Shown in pieces: positions 16,260 through 27,135 of a DNA stretch of 64,000 bases. Each line of letters starts with the position of its first letter. Within the stretch, counting starts at the first letter, position 1. Under the pieces are notes generated by a model. The model was not told the DNA's origin and searched no databases. It was given only the letters and a program-made list of their open reading frames with translations. The position numbers and the translations under genes are program-made. The stretch comes from Mesorhizobium jarvisii (lineage in GTDB: Bacteria > Pseudomonadota > Alphaproteobacteria > Rhizobiales > Rhizobiaceae). The stretch covers positions 682,001-746,000 of the forward strand of contig NZ_QZXA01000002.1 in NCBI RefSeq assembly GCF_003601985.1, read 5' to 3'.

Positions 16260-17384
16260 ATGGTTGTTGTTTCGCATTTCCTGAAATGGATCTACACGGC
16301 AAGAGTGTCCGAGCGCGCCGCCGCGGCCAATGCGCTGGCCCGCGCCTATGTCAATTCCGAATTGCCGTTCGAGGACCGATGCGCCGCCGAGGCAGCGCTG
16401 ACGCTGCTGCTCGACGATGCATCGTCGAAAGTGCGGCTGGCGATGGCCGAAGCGCTCTCGATGAGCCACCACGCGCCGCTGCAGATCATCAGTGCGCTGG
16501 CGTCTGACCAGCCGGAAGTCGCCGGTGTGGTGCTGGCGCGTTCGCCGCTGCTCACCGATGCCGATCTGATCAACCGCGTGGCTGCGAGCCAGAAGGCAAC
16601 GCAGAAGCTGATCGCCGACCGTCCTGTCGTCTCGATGGCGCTGTCGGCGGCCATCGCCGAGATCGGTGAGGCGGAAGCCTGCGCCGTCCTGCTCGACAAT
16701 AGCGGCGCCAGCATTGCTTCGCTGAGCTTCCGCCGCATGGCCGAACGCCATGGGCACCTGCCGCAGGTGCGCGAGGCGCTGATATCGGACATCAGGCTGC
16801 CGGCCGACTGCCGGCACATGCTTCTGATCAAGCTCGGCGAGACATTGAAGACATCGCCGCTGGTCATGGCACTGATGGGCGCCGCGCGGGCCGATCGTGT
16901 CCTGCGAGACGCCTGCGTCAAGGCCTCTGTGACGCTGATTGAGGGCACGCGCCAGGAAGAACACGCCGCGCTGATCGAACATCTCAGGCTGCGCGGCGAT
17001 CTCACCGCGAGCTTCCTCATCCGCACCATCGCGCATGGCAAGGTCGATTTCTTCGGCTCCACGCTGGTGGCACTCGGCCAGCAATCCGAGCCACGGGTGA
17101 GGGCGCTGCTGGCAGGCGGCCACGACGTGGCCTTGCAGGCATTGTTCCGCAGCGCCGGCCTGGCTGCCGCCACGCATGCCATCATCTTGCGTGCGCTGAA
17201 GATCTGGCGCGAGGTTGCCAATGGCAAGCGTGTTGCCGGCGTGCAGGAAGTCAGCTGGCTGATGCTCAAGGAGTTGGGCGGGCAATCCGCGGAAGGCGAT
17301 CTCGCGGCCTTGGTCAAGTCGATCCATCTCGACGCGCTGCGCGAGAACGCGCGGGGTCACGCGCTGGCGATTGCAGCGGCCTAG
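16260..17384 (+). CDS. DUF2336 family HEAT-like repeat protein
   Basis: A 374-residue alpha-helical protein of the alphaproteobacterial DUF2336 family. The opening MVVVSHFLKWIYTARVSERA is the usual start, which is why I prefer ATG 16260 to ATG 16239. The N-terminal part is built of HEAT-like helix pairs such as CAAEAALTLLLDDASSKVRL and AMAEALSMSHHAPLQIISAL. No enzyme motif is visible. The role is unknown. Its stop and that of the convergent FUSC gene share the same four bases, CTAG at 17381-17384. Confidence 0.8.
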   Translation: MVVVSHFLKWIYTARVSERAAAANALARAYVNSELPFEDRCAAEAALTLLLDDASSKVRLAMAEALSMSHHAPLQIISALASDQPEVAGVVLARSPLLTDADLINRVAASQKATQKLIADRPVVSMALSAAIAEIGEAEACAVLLDNSGASIASLSFRRMAERHGHLPQVREALISDIRLPADCRHMLLIKLGETLKTSPLVMALMGAARADRVLRDACVKASVTLIEGTRQEEHAALIEHLRLRGDLTASFLIRTIAHGKVDFFGSTLVALGQQSEPRVRALLAGGHDVALQALFRSAGLAAATHAIILRALKIWREVANGKRVAGVQEVSWLMLKELGGQSAEGDLAALVKSIHLDALRENARGHALAIAAA

Positions 17385-19447
17385 CCTCGGTCTTTCGCGA
17401 AAAAGTCCGGAAAGTCCTCCATCGCGGCGGCAATGATGCGCAGGGATGCCGCGATCTGCAGCATGTCGCCGGTGGCGTTTCGCTGGGCGATACCAGCCGC
17501 ATACTGCCGGGCGACAGCGACGGTCGCTGTCTGCGGATCGCCGGGGGAGCGGAACAGCAGTTCGCGCGCCAGCCCTCTCAGGAAATTGGCGATCGAAACC
17601 GTGGTTTCCGGTGGGATGGCATGGTTTTGGCTTGCGCCGCGCAGCCTGAGGATCTCCAGGCCGACCGTCGCGGCGGCGACGCTCCCGCCCAGCACCGCCT
17701 CGCCCTTCCTGCCGGAGTTCTGCACCAGCGGCATCAGCTGGTTGATGCGGTCATAGGCGAGGCTTTCGAAGGCCGAACGCCTCGGCACGCGCTCGTGCAG
17801 GCAAAGCCGTGCCAAATCCTCGCGCATGGCCCGCACGATCCGGTTTGCCGCGAGCCACGGATCAGCGGGCAGCACGGCAATGAAGACGCCGATCGCCAGC
17901 AGAATGCCGACCAGCACCGATGCCGAGCCGGCGAAGAACGGGCCAGGATCGTAGGTCATCGCTTGATGCGGGCTGAGGAAAGCGAGGAAGTTGATGGCGA
18001 AGGCCGTGGCGACGCCGACATAGCGCGGATTGGCCATGCCCAGCGCGGTCGGCACCAGGATCGGCACGACAAACAGGACGAACCAGCCGAAGCCGGGCAA
18101 AGCAGGCAATGCGATCTGGCCGACGAGGAAGGCAAAGGGCAAAGCTAGCAGCGTGCCCTTGAAGAAGCCCCAGGACACCTGCACCGGATCGGGGCGAGCG
18201 GCGAAAAGGCTGGATACGACGGCGACGAGAATGACCGTGCCCGCCGCCTCGGACCATTTCGTCGTCAGCCAGAAGGCCGCGACCAGCAAGGTGGCAAGGG
18301 CCGCACGCACGGCATTGCGCGATGCGCCAGGGTAGTCGCGGTGCACCACCAGGGCAGGCTGCCTGCTGGCGCGGCCCGTGCGGGTGACCGGTGAACGCAA
18401 GGCATCGAGCCCGCGCAGCACCTGCTTGAGCGCCTCGGCGAAATCGGCGGCGATGGTGAGGCGGGTGATGGTGCCGACCCTGTCGTCACCCTGGTCGACC
18501 GAGGCATCGGGCAGTTGCCGGGCCTTGGCCGAGATCGCGTCGAGCTGTTTAACCCAGGATGCCGTATCGTCCAGTGCGCCGGGCTTTGCCGCCAAATCGC
18601 CGACGAGGGCCTGCAATTGCGAACGCACCGGGATGAGGGCGGCGTTTTTCGGGGCGGCGTGCGAATGCAGCGCGCGTGCCGCCGACAGGGCTGAGAGCAA
18701 TTGTCCGATGGTGCGCCGCACCGGGTGGGCACGCGGCGCGAAGCTCGGCGCTTCCAGCCTGGCATAGGCGCGCATTTCGCCGAGTGTCTGGGTGTCCGCG
18801 ATGAGTTTGCGATGCAGTGCGGAAAGTGTCGCTGTGTCACCGCCCGAGAAGGCGCCCGCGGCATAGGTGGCAAGGTCGAGAATGCAGCGCTTCAGCCGCG
18901 AGATGATGGCATCGCTGGCCAGTTTCGGCAGGATCAGCCGGCTGGTCACGCCGGCGCAGACGATGCCAAGCACGATTTCCGCGCAACGCGCGACAGCAAG
19001 ATCGACGATCAGATGCGGCTGTCCGAAGGCAGGCAGGCCGATGATCATCGCCGTGTAACCGGCAAGTGCCGCACCATAGGCTTCGGGATTGCGCAGCAAT
19101 GATGAAACGAAGGTGCAGATGCCGATCCAGACGGCGAGCACGGTCACCAGAACCCATGGGTTGGTGCCGAAGATAGTGGTGATGCCGATCGCCGCCAGCC
19201 CGCCGGCCAGCGTGCCGAGCAACCGGTAGAAACCCTTGGCCAGCACCATGCCCGCGACCGGCTGGGCAACGATAAACACCGTCATCATCGCCCATTGCGG
19301 GTGGTCGAGCTTGAGGGCATAGGCGGCGAGCAGCGCGATCAGGCCGGCCGAAACGGTGCGCAGGGCGAAAATCCAGTCCGAGCGCGTCGGCTGCGTCAAA
19401 CCGGCCAGGCTCGTCTCGAAATACGCTTTCAGCCGCGCCCAGGTCAC
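17381..19447 (-). CDS. FUSC-family inner-membrane transporter
   Basis: A 688-residue membrane protein of the fusaric acid resistance/aromatic acid exporter group (YccS- and AaeB-like). It has two bundles of about six helices each, the first near residues 25-165 and the second near residues 375-520, each followed by a cytosolic helical domain. That duplicated layout is typical of the family. I place the start at GTG 19447 (VTWARLKAYFETSLAGLTQ), which has GGAGA seven bases upstream; a TTG at 19474 has none. Members pump aromatic acids outward, sometimes with a separate periplasmic adaptor, but none is adjacent here. Confidence 0.85.
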   Translation of the reverse strand: MTWARLKAYFETSLAGLTQPTRSDWIFALRTVSAGLIALLAAYALKLDHPQWAMMTVFIVAQPVAGMVLAKGFYRLLGTLAGGLAAIGITTIFGTNPWVLVTVLAVWIGICTFVSSLLRNPEAYGAALAGYTAMIIGLPAFGQPHLIVDLAVARCAEIVLGIVCAGVTSRLILPKLASDAIISRLKRCILDLATYAAGAFSGGDTATLSALHRKLIADTQTLGEMRAYARLEAPSFAPRAHPVRRTIGQLLSALSAARALHSHAAPKNAALIPVRSQLQALVGDLAAKPGALDDTASWVKQLDAISAKARQLPDASVDQGDDRVGTITRLTIAADFAEALKQVLRGLDALRSPVTRTGRASRQPALVVHRDYPGASRNAVRAALATLLVAAFWLTTKWSEAAGTVILVAVVSSLFAARPDPVQVSWGFFKGTLLALPFAFLVGQIALPALPGFGWFVLFVVPILVPTALGMANPRYVGVATAFAINFLAFLSPHQAMTYDPGPFFAGSASVLVGILLAIGVFIAVLPADPWLAANRIVRAMREDLARLCLHERVPRRSAFESLAYDRINQLMPLVQNSGRKGEAVLGGSVAAATVGLEILRLRGASQNHAIPPETTVSIANFLRGLARELLFRSPGDPQTATVAVARQYAAGIAQRNATGDMLQIAASLRIIAAAMEDFPDFFAKDRG

Positions 19448-19491
19448 ATGCCGGTCTCCATATCGGAAGCGCAAGCTAAACTGGCCAGCGG

Positions 19492-21558
19492 CTAGATATC
19501 CAGCACTTCCGTCTCGGCGAATTCGGCACGTTCCTGGATGAAGCGGAAGCGGGCTTCCGGCTTGGTGCCCATCAGCGCGTCGACCGCGTCCTTGGTCGCT
19601 GCCTCGGCGTCGATCACATCGACCCGCAGAAGCGTGCGCTTCCTCGGATCCATTGTGGTCTCCTTGAGCTGAGAGGCCATCATCTCGCCCAGGCCCTTGA
19701 AGCGGCCAAGCTCGACCTTGCCGCGCCCGGTGAATTCGGTGCGCAGGAGCTCGTCCTTGTGCGCGTCGTCGCGGGCATACGCAACCTTGCCGCCTTGCCG
19801 GATCGAATAAAGCGGCGGCACCGCCAGGTAGAGATGGCCGCCACGCACTAGCGCCGGCATTTCCTGGTAGAAGAAGGTGATCAGCAGCGAGGCGATATGG
19901 GCGCCGTCGACGTCGGCGTCGGTCATGATGATCACGCGGTCGTAGCGCAAATCCTCATCGCGGTATTTTGAGCGCGTACCGCAACCGAGCGCCTGGATCA
20001 GGTCCGATATCTGCTGGTTGGCGGCCAGCTTGTCATTGCCGGCACTGGCGACGTTGAGGATTTTCCCGCGCAATGGCAGTACGGCCTGACTGGCGCGGTC
20101 GCGCGCCTGCTTGGCCGAGCCGCCGGCGGAGTCACCTTCGACGATGAACAGTTCGGCACCGGCCGCCGCATTCTGCGTGCAGTCGGCGAGCTTGCCCGGC
20201 AGGCGCAATTTGCGCACCGCGCTCTTGCGCGACACTTCCTTTTCCTGACGCCGGCGCACCCGCTCGTCGGCGCGCGCGATCACCCATTCCAGCAGCTTCG
20301 AGGCTTCCTGCGGATTGTCGGCCAGCCAATGGTCGAACGGATCGCGGATCGCGGTCTCGACAATTCGAATTGCCTCGATCGTCGCCAGCCTGTCCTTGGT
20401 CTGGCCAACGAATTCAGGCTCGCGGATGAACACGGACAGCATGCCGGCCGCCGAGATCATGACGTCTTCGGAGGTGACGATCGAGGCGCGCTTGTTGCCG
20501 ACCAGATCGGCATAGGCGCGCAAGCCGCGCGTCAGCACGTTGCGGAAGCCGGCCTCATGCGTGCCGCCTTCGCCGGTCGGAATGGTGTTGCAGTAGGAAT
20601 TGATGAAGCCGTCGCCGCCGAACCAGGTCACCGCCCATTCGAGCGAGCCATGGCCGCCTTGCTTTTCGCTTTTTCCCGCGAAGATTTCCCGCGTCACCTG
20701 AAAGTCGTCGCCGAGCGATGCCTTGAGATAGTCCTTCAGGCCGCCGGGGAAATGGAACTCCGCCTTGGCCGGGGTCTGGTCCTTTTCCTTGATCAGTGAG
20801 GGATCACAGGTCCAGCGGATTTCGACGCCGCCGAACAGATAGGCCTTCGAGCGCGTCATGCGGTAGAGCCGCGCCGGTTCGAAGGCCGCGCCCTTGCCGA
20901 AGATCTGCTCGTCGGGATGGAAGCGGATTTTCGTTCCGCGCCGGTTGTGGACCTCGCCAAGCTGCTCCAGGCCGCTTACCGGAATGCCGCGCGAAAAGCG
21001 CTGGCGATAAAGCTGGCGGCCACGCGCGACCTCGACCTCGAGATGGTCCGACAGTGCGTTGACCACGGAAACGCCGACGCCGTGCAGGCCGCCGGAGGTT
21101 TCATAGACCTTGGAGTCGAATTTGCCGCCCGAATGCAGCGTCGTCATGATGACTTCGAGCGCCGGCTTCTTGAATTTCGGATGCGGATCGACCGGGATGC
21201 CGCGGCCATTGTCGGTAACGGTCAGAAACCCGTCGGCCGAAAGCTCGACATCGATGAAGGTGGCATGGCCGGCAACCGCCTCGTCCATCGAATTGTCGAT
21301 GACCTCGGCGAACAGATGGTGCATCGCCTTGTCGTCGGTGCCGCCAATATACATGCCTGGCCGGCGGCGCACCGGCTCCAAGCCTTCGAGCACCTCGATG
21401 TCGGCGGCGCTATAGCCCTCGCTGCCATCCTTGGTCGCGGCTGGGCGCTTGGCTGCTGCCTGCACAAGCGGGTCGGCCGGGCGCGCCGGTGAGCGAACCG
21501 GCTGCGGCTGCTTGTCCATATTGCCGAAGAGATCGTTGTTGTCGTCCATGCCTGCCAT
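19492..21558 (-). CDS. parE: DNA topoisomerase IV subunit B
   Basis: The ATPase subunit of topoisomerase IV, which unlinks daughter chromosomes together with ParC. It has 688 residues. The GHKL ATPase region carries [29 protein letters not shown] and the glycine-rich [14 protein letters not shown]. The TOPRIM domain has [16 protein letters not shown] and [17 protein letters not shown] 40-residue Gln/Pro/Ala-rich N-terminal extension precedes [20 protein letters not shown]. The length and lack of the large GyrB insertion favour ParE over GyrB. ParC is not in the window. A second ATG at 21549 is possible. Confidence 0.92.
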   Translation of the reverse strand: MAGMDDNNDLFGNMDKQPQPVRSPARPADPLVQAAAKRPAATKDGSEGYSAADIEVLEGLEPVRRRPGMYIGGTDDKAMHHLFAEVIDNSMDEAVAGHATFIDVELSADGFLTVTDNGRGIPVDPHPKFKKPALEVIMTTLHSGGKFDSKVYETSGGLHGVGVSVVNALSDHLEVEVARGRQLYRQRFSRGIPVSGLEQLGEVHNRRGTKIRFHPDEQIFGKGAAFEPARLYRMTRSKAYLFGGVEIRWTCDPSLIKEKDQTPAKAEFHFPGGLKDYLKASLGDDFQVTREIFAGKSEKQGGHGSLEWAVTWFGGDGFINSYCNTIPTGEGGTHEAGFRNVLTRGLRAYADLVGNKRASIVTSEDVMISAAGMLSVFIREPEFVGQTKDRLATIEAIRIVETAIRDPFDHWLADNPQEASKLLEWVIARADERVRRRQEKEVSRKSAVRKLRLPGKLADCTQNAAAGAELFIVEGDSAGGSAKQARDRASQAVLPLRGKILNVASAGNDKLAANQQISDLIQALGCGTRSKYRDEDLRYDRVIIMTDADVDGAHIASLLITFFYQEMPALVRGGHLYLAVPPLYSIRQGGKVAYARDDAHKDELLRTEFTGRGKVELGRFKGLGEMMASQLKETTMDPRKRTLLRVDVIDAEAATKDAVDALMGTKPEARFRFIQERAEFAETEVLDI

Positions 21559-21786
21559 AGGGTCCGGTGCTGCGAATCACCCGCCGATACTGCCACGCTT
21601 TTCAGCGCCAAGCGACGGAGGTTCCTGTTACGTTCGGGGATTTGACCCGTCTTATCCTAAAACCATTCGATAACCAAGCGGGCGGAAATAGGTCCAATAC
21701 CACCGTTCTACATTCCTGATTCTTTAACAAAGCGGCCTAGCGTGAGCCCAACATAACAAGAAACGACGGCATCAGGGGTTTTCGGC

Positions 21787-22713
21787 GTGAGGGGCAAGGC
21801 CATAACGATGATCGGTATCGCCGCCGTTTTCGGCGCGATCTCGATCTTTGCCGCGGATTTCTGGGTCAAGAGCCAGGCCAAAGCCGATGCCGAGGAGAAG
21901 ACGGCGTCGATCGCCGCTCCCGCCCCGCCCAGGATCGAGTTCAAGACCATCGTGGTGGCGAACTCGCCGCTGCGCTACGGCCAGGAACTTGACCGCGCCA
22001 AGCTGATCGAAATCCCATGGCCACAGGATTCCCTGCCGCAAGGTGCCTTTGCCACCATCGACGGATTGCTCGGCGAGGGCAATCGCATCGTGTTGTCGCC
22101 GATCGAGGTCAACGAACCGGTGCTGCTGACCAAGCTGTCGGGGCCGAACGGCCGCGCTACGCTCTCCAACATGCTTACGCCCGGAATGCGAGCGGTGACC
22201 ATCCGCACTGACGAGATCGCCGGCGTCGGCGGCTTCGTCACGCCGGGCGACCGCGTGGATGTCGTGCTGACGCGCGATGCCGGCGAAATCCAGGAGGTCG
22301 CCAAGAACGCGCAAGGTGCTGCCGGTTCAACCGTCACCTCCGAGATCGTCGTTGCCGACGCCAAGGTGCTGAGTGTCGGCCAGGGTGCCGACGAGCGCCA
22401 GACGACGCCGCAGATCACGAATTCCGTGACCATTGAAGTGACGACCGAAGGCGCGCAGAAAGTGGCGCTTGCCCGCACCGTCGGCACGCTGTCGCTGTCG
22501 CTGCGTTCAGCCTCCGAAGGCGGCGACGGCAAGAACGGCGTCACCACCATCTCGTCCTTTGGCGGATCGGTGGCGGCCAAGGCTCAGGCCGCGGCCGGCT
22601 CGCTGTTCGATGCGATAACCAAGGAGCCGGAGAAGCCGAAATTCAAGACGGTCATCGTGACGCGCGGCACGAAGGCCGAGGAATATCAGGTTCCTGCGCC
22701 GGACCAGAAGTAA
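21787..22713 (+). CDS. cpaB: Tad pilus assembly protein CpaB/RcpC
   Basis: A 308-residue periplasmic component of the Flp/Tad pilus system. One N-terminal membrane anchor (MIGIAAVFGAISIFAADFWV) is followed by a SAF domain (IVVANSPLRYGQELDRAKL) and the CpaB core (TPGMRAVTIRTDEIAGVGGF, VTPGDRVDVVLTRD). The frame opens with GTG 21787; ATG 21808 is an alternative. It is the first gene of the Tad operon seen here, so the 228 bp between parE and this gene should carry the operon promoter. I see no pilin gene upstream. Confidence 0.9.
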   Translation: MRGKAITMIGIAAVFGAISIFAADFWVKSQAKADAEEKTASIAAPAPPRIEFKTIVVANSPLRYGQELDRAKLIEIPWPQDSLPQGAFATIDGLLGEGNRIVLSPIEVNEPVLLTKLSGPNGRATLSNMLTPGMRAVTIRTDEIAGVGGFVTPGDRVDVVLTRDAGEIQEVAKNAQGAAGSTVTSEIVVADAKVLSVGQGADERQTTPQITNSVTIEVTTEGAQKVALARTVGTLSLSLRSASEGGDGKNGVTTISSFGGSVAAKAQAAAGSLFDAITKEPEKPKFKTVIVTRGTKAEEYQVPAPDQK

Positions 22714-22749
22714 AGGCCGGTGGGGACCGGACGGGACAGGGCAATTGTG

Positions 22750-24189
22750 ATGCGTACCCTATATCGAATGATGGATCGATCGCGCTTTGCGCGCGCTCTG
22801 GCGATGGCTGCTGCGCTGGTTGCGGGCGGAATGCTCGCCTTGCCCGGCGTGGCCAAGGCGGACAATGACATCGTCTATGTCTCGGCGGCCAAGAATGCGT
22901 CGATCAAGGTCGCCAAGGGCAAGCCCAAGACGATCGTGACGAGTGCCGCCTTCTACCAGATCGTCATCGGCGATCCTGAGATCGCCAACGTCAATCCATT
23001 GACCGACAAATCCTTCTATGTGCTCGGCAACAATCTCGGCACCACCGGCGTTGCGCTGTTCGACGAGAAAAAGCAGCTCGTCGGCACCGTCGACATCGAG
23101 GTGACGCTCGACACGGATCAACTGGCCAGCACCATCCGCGCCAGCGTGCCGGACGCCAAGATCAAGGTCGGGTCGGCCAATGGCCGTGTCGTGCTGTCGG
23201 GCGAGGCCGACGACGCGGTCGCCGCCGACAAGGCAAGCAAGATCGCCAGCCGCTTTTCTGGCAATGAGGAGGTGATCAATTCGGTCAACATCTCGTCGTC
23301 GCAGCAGGTTCAGCTCAATGTCCGCTTCGTCGAGATCAATCGCCAGGCGGGGCAGGATCTGGGCGCCAAATACAGTGCCAATTTTGCCTACGGTTTCGGC
23401 GGGCGCGATGTTTCGCTCGACCCCGGCACGGTGCCGGCAGCGGGAACCGGTGAAATCATCGGCCGGCTGCTGTCGAACGGCGTGTCGATCGACATCGCCA
23501 TCAAGGCGCTGGAAGAGCGCGGCCTCGCCCGCCGTCTGGCGGAACCGAACCTCATCGCCCGCTCGGGCGAGACGGCGAGCTTCCTCGCCGGCGGCGAATT
23601 CCCGATCCCGGTCTCGGAGGACAACGGCAAGATCTCCGTCAGCTATAAGAAATACGGCGTCAGCCTGGACTTCACGCCGACCGTGCTCAAGGACGGGCTG
23701 GTGAGCCTCGACATCGCGCCGGAAGTCTCTTCGATCGATGCGTCGTCCTCCTACAACATCGGCACTATCTCCGTGCCGGGATTCATCGTGCGCCGCGCCA
23801 AGACCTCGGTCGATCTCAAGAACGGCCAGAGCTTCATGATCGCGGGACTGCTGCAGTCGCAAAACGACATCACCACGTCGCGCATTCCCGGCCTCGGCAA
23901 GATGCCGGTGCTCGGGGCGCTGTTCTCGTCGAAATCCTATCAGCGGCGCGAGACCGATCTGGTCATCATCGTCACGCCCTACCTGGTCAAGCCGGTCGAT
24001 CCGTCGAAGAAAATGCTCGAGCCGACCGATGGCACGCGGCCGGCCAGCAATGTCGACTATTTCCTCAACAACACCGAGGAAGTGAAGGCATCGGACACCG
24101 GCCGGGCGCTGGCGCTGGCCGATGGCAGCGCCGCACGGACCGCTCCCGCCACCACGGTCGGGCACTTCCTCGACCTGCCGAAGGACTGA
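22750..24189 (+). CDS. cpaC: Tad outer-membrane secretin CpaC/RcpA
   Basis: A 479-residue type II/III secretion-like secretin that forms the outer-membrane pore for the Flp pilus. A signal peptide ends near ALPGVAKAD. An N-terminal pilus/BON-like domain (ITNPV-type: FYQIVIGDPEIANVNPLTDK) precedes the secretin core, with LEERGLARRLAEPNLIARSG, FLAGGEFPIPVSED and RIPGLGKMPVLGALFSSKSY. I start it at ATG 22750; the frame runs back to 22720. It follows cpaB by 36 bases. Identity is firm. Confidence 0.92.
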   Translation: MRTLYRMMDRSRFARALAMAAALVAGGMLALPGVAKADNDIVYVSAAKNASIKVAKGKPKTIVTSAAFYQIVIGDPEIANVNPLTDKSFYVLGNNLGTTGVALFDEKKQLVGTVDIEVTLDTDQLASTIRASVPDAKIKVGSANGRVVLSGEADDAVAADKASKIASRFSGNEEVINSVNISSSQQVQLNVRFVEINRQAGQDLGAKYSANFAYGFGGRDVSLDPGTVPAAGTGEIIGRLLSNGVSIDIAIKALEERGLARRLAEPNLIARSGETASFLAGGEFPIPVSEDNGKISVSYKKYGVSLDFTPTVLKDGLVSLDIAPEVSSIDASSSYNIGTISVPGFIVRRAKTSVDLKNGQSFMIAGLLQSQNDITTSRIPGLGKMPVLGALFSSKSYQRRETDLVIIVTPYLVKPVDPSKKMLEPTDGTRPASNVDYFLNNTEEVKASDTGRALALADGSAARTAPATTVGHFLDLPKD

Positions 24190-24193
24190 AACC

Positions 24194-24463
24194 ATGCGTC
24201 TGGTCCTGACATCAAGTGTCGCCTTGCTTCTTGCCGGTTTGGCCGGCGGCTGCACCAGCGACGATTACATACGCACAGAAGGGGTGACGCCGGGCTCCGG
24301 CGACGCCCAGGCCGCCAACACCGTCATGCAGATGGTCGATCCCTGGAAATACGGCGTCCAGAACACAAGGCTTCTCGTGCCTGCCAAGCGTGGCGATGCC
24401 GGGCCGGTCACGCCGGATCAGGCCGCCGCTTCGAAGGCATCGCAGACGACCACGGGCAACTGA
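24194..24463 (+). CDS. small lipoprotein in the Tad operon, at the CpaD position
   Basis: An 89-residue lipoprotein: MRLVLTSSVALLLAGLAGGC ends in a lipobox cysteine at residue 20. The rest (GDAQAANTVMQMVDPWKYG) is short and hydrophilic. It sits between the secretin and cpaE, where other Tad loci encode the lipoprotein CpaD, usually about twice this length. The ATG follows an AAGGA site that overlaps the end of cpaC. It may be a reduced CpaD or a rhizobial replacement that helps the secretin; this is an inference from position. Confidence 0.75.
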   Translation: MRLVLTSSVALLLAGLAGGCTSDDYIRTEGVTPGSGDAQAANTVMQMVDPWKYGVQNTRLLVPAKRGDAGPVTPDQAAASKASQTTTGN

Positions 24464-24498
24464 CCCCAAAGGGCGATCGCGCTCACAGGCTGACAAAA

Positions 24499-25713
24499 AT
24501 GGCAAACGGCATCAAGACCAAGAAGATCCTGCTCGTATCGACGGACAGGACCTTCGTGCAGGACACGCGGACCGCATTCGCCGCCTCCGAGATCATCCAG
24601 CTCTCGACGGTGGAAAAGAATGTCACCGAACTGCGCGGCGAGATCCAGGAGGCGGACTTCGGCGCCATCATCGTCGACATGGACGCGGCGAGACTGGAGG
24701 AAGTCGAGTCGCTGCAGCGCGTCATGCGCCGTCTGGAGGGCAAGGCGCCGGTGGTTGTCGTCACCCAGGAATTCAACGCCGCCGCGGCGCGCATCCTGGT
24801 GCAGCTCAAGGTCGCGGACTTCCTGGTCAAGCCGATCACCACGGCCGATCTGGTGCGCTCGGTGGTGCGGGCCCTGCAAGGGCCGGGGCGCGAGGAAAAC
24901 ACCGAATCGCAGATCTACACCTTCATGCCGGCCGCCGGCGGCGTCGGCACCACGACGCTGGCGCTGCAGACCGCATTCCAACTGCATCACTCGGTGACGC
25001 GCGGCGCCTCGACCTGTGTGGTCGACCTCAATTTCCAGCAGGGCGCCTGTGCCGAATATCTCGACCTCGAGCCGCGTTTCGACATCACCGAGATCGAAAA
25101 CCAGCCCGAACGCCTCGACCGGCAATTGCTCGACGTGATGCTGTCCAAGCATGCCAGCGGGCTTTGCGTGCTGGCGGCACCGACGCATCCGTCGGAGATG
25201 CGCTCGTTCAAGACCGATGTCGTGGTTCGCATGCTGGACCTCGTCTCGGCCTATTTCGACAATGTCGTCATCGACATGCCGCGCACCTGGTTTCCCTGGA
25301 CGGAGACCGTGCTGCTGGGCTCCAACAAGCTCTATATCGTCGCCGAAATGACGGTGCCGTGCCTGCGCCACACGCAAAGGCTGATCCAGGCGGTCTACGA
25401 GACCGCCGGCAAGGAAGTGAAGCCGAACGTCATCGTCAACCGTTTCGAGCAGAAGATGTTCGACAACGGCATCAAGCAGGCGGATGTCCAGGAGATCCTT
25501 GGCGAGCATTTCGTCGGCGGTATCGCCAACAATTACCGGCTGGTGCGCGAGGCGGTCGACCGCGGCGTGCCGCTGCACGAGATCGATCCCAACGCCAATG
25601 TCGTCAACGATCTGAAGAAGATCATCCTGCCGGAGGAGGCCGTCGCGACCGGAGCCAAATCGAAATCGCTGTTCGGTCTCGGTAAGGGCTTCTTGAAGAG
25701 GAAGGCCGGATGA
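24499..25713 (+). CDS. cpaE: Tad pilus localisation protein CpaE/TadZ
   Basis: A 404-residue protein with an N-terminal receiver-like domain (KILLVSTDRTFVQDTRTAF to about residue 130) and a C-terminal ParA/MinD-like ATPase domain. The P-loop is atypical, AAGGVGTTTLALQ, with Thr where ParA-type ATPases have the signature Lys; this is usual for TadZ proteins, which place the pilus machine at a cell pole. Further family marks are VDLNFQQGACAEYLDLEPRF and VIVNRFEQKMF. Its stop overlaps the cpaF start (ATGA), so the two are translationally coupled. Confidence 0.9.
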   Translation: MANGIKTKKILLVSTDRTFVQDTRTAFAASEIIQLSTVEKNVTELRGEIQEADFGAIIVDMDAARLEEVESLQRVMRRLEGKAPVVVVTQEFNAAAARILVQLKVADFLVKPITTADLVRSVVRALQGPGREENTESQIYTFMPAAGGVGTTTLALQTAFQLHHSVTRGASTCVVDLNFQQGACAEYLDLEPRFDITEIENQPERLDRQLLDVMLSKHASGLCVLAAPTHPSEMRSFKTDVVVRMLDLVSAYFDNVVIDMPRTWFPWTETVLLGSNKLYIVAEMTVPCLRHTQRLIQAVYETAGKEVKPNVIVNRFEQKMFDNGIKQADVQEILGEHFVGGIANNYRLVREAVDRGVPLHEIDPNANVVNDLKKIILPEEAVATGAKSKSLFGLGKGFLKRKAG

Positions 25714-27131
25714 CCAGCCGTTTTTCCACCCTGCAGAACCGCGATACGCGTCCGCAGCGCCCGGCTGATACAACGCCGGTCGCGCATCATGCGGTCGTCA
25801 TCCCGACCAGCCGGAAGGCTTTGCCGGCAAAGCCGGATGTCGCGCCGGCAAAGAACGCCAACAAGGTGCTCGATGCGCGCGTGCGCATTCACCGCATGCT
25901 GCTCGAGGAAATCAACCTGGTGGCGCTGGAGCGTTTGCCCAAGGAGGAGATGCGCCGGCAGGTGCATGATTTCGTCTCGGAAAAAACCCGCCAGGAGCGG
26001 ATGGCGATCAACACCGCCGAACTTGAAGCGCTGGTCGACGATATCGTCGACGAGATGGTCGGCCTTGGTCCGCTCGAGCCCTTGCTCAAGGATCCCGACA
26101 TCAACGACATCCTGATCAACGGCCACCAGAACTGCTTCATCGAAAAGAAGGGCAAGCTGCAGCAGGTTCATATCCCGTTCAAGGACGAGGCGCATCTGCT
26201 TAGAATCATTAACAAAATCGTCGCCGCGGTTGGCCGTAGGGTCGACGAATCGCAGCCGATGGTCGATGCCCGCATGCTGGACGGCTCGCGCTTCAACGCG
26301 GCCATCCGCCCGGTCGGCGTCGACGGGCCGCTGGTGTCGATCCGCAAATTCTCCAAGAACAAGCTCGGCCTGCACAAGCTGGTCGAATTCGGCGCCATCA
26401 CGCAGAACATGGCCGAAGTGCTGGCGGCGGCCGTGCACGCCCGCAAGACGACGATCATTTCGGGCGGCACCGGCACCGGCAAGACGACTATGCTCAACGC
26501 ACTGTCGGCCTTCATTCCCGAAGACGAGCGGCTGATCACCATCGAGGACGCGGCCGAACTTCAGCTGCAGCAGCCGCATGTCGCGCGCATGGAGACGCGT
26601 CCCGCCAACATCGAGGGCCATGGCGAACTCAAACAGCGCGATCTCGTCAAGAACGCGCTGCGCATGCGCCCCGACCGCGTCATCCTCGGCGAGTGCCGCG
26701 GCGAGGAGGCCTTCGACATGCTGCAGGCGATGAACACCGGCCATGAAGGGTCGATGGCGACCATCCACGCCAACACGCCGCGCGATGCCATTTCGCGCCT
26801 CGAACAGATGTTGGGCATGACCGGCATGCCGATGACGGTGCAGTCGATCCGCAGCCAGATCGCCAGCGCCATCGACATCATCGTGCAACTGACCCGGCTT
26901 TCCGATGGCAAGCGCAAGGTGACAAGCGTTGCCGAGGTGACCGGCATGGAAGGCGACGTCATCCAGATGCAGGAGATCTTCCGCTTCGTGCGCACCGGCA
27001 TGGATGCCGATGGCGGCATCCTCGGCTATTTCGAGGCAACCGGCATTAGGCCGCGCTTCCTGGAGGATCTGCGTGCCATGGGAATCGAGTTTCCCGGACG
27101 GTACTTCGAACCCGGCCGGCCGCAGGAGTAG
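25710..27131 (+). CDS. cpaF: Tad pilus assembly ATPase CpaF/TadA
   Basis: A 473-residue type II/IV secretion ATPase that powers assembly of Flp pilin. The N-terminal region (to about residue 120) is helical. The core has Walker [16 protein letters not shown], an Asp box in [12 protein letters not shown], and Walker B with [20 protein letters not shown], then [17 protein letters not shown]. Identity is firm. Both its start and the tadB start are closely packed with their neighbours, as expected in one transcript. Confidence 0.95.
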   Translation: MTSRFSTLQNRDTRPQRPADTTPVAHHAVVIPTSRKALPAKPDVAPAKNANKVLDARVRIHRMLLEEINLVALERLPKEEMRRQVHDFVSEKTRQERMAINTAELEALVDDIVDEMVGLGPLEPLLKDPDINDILINGHQNCFIEKKGKLQQVHIPFKDEAHLLRIINKIVAAVGRRVDESQPMVDARMLDGSRFNAAIRPVGVDGPLVSIRKFSKNKLGLHKLVEFGAITQNMAEVLAAAVHARKTTIISGGTGTGKTTMLNALSAFIPEDERLITIEDAAELQLQQPHVARMETRPANIEGHGELKQRDLVKNALRMRPDRVILGECRGEEAFDMLQAMNTGHEGSMATIHANTPRDAISRLEQMLGMTGMPMTVQSIRSQIASAIDIIVQLTRLSDGKRKVTSVAEVTGMEGDVIQMQEIFRFVRTGMDADGGILGYFEATGIRPRFLEDLRAMGIEFPGRYFEPGRPQE

Positions 27132-27135
27132 CCGG

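Noticed and set aside
17381-17384. Shared CTAG as stop codon of two convergent genes
   Set aside because: Neat but common in compact genomes; noted only in the gene entries.
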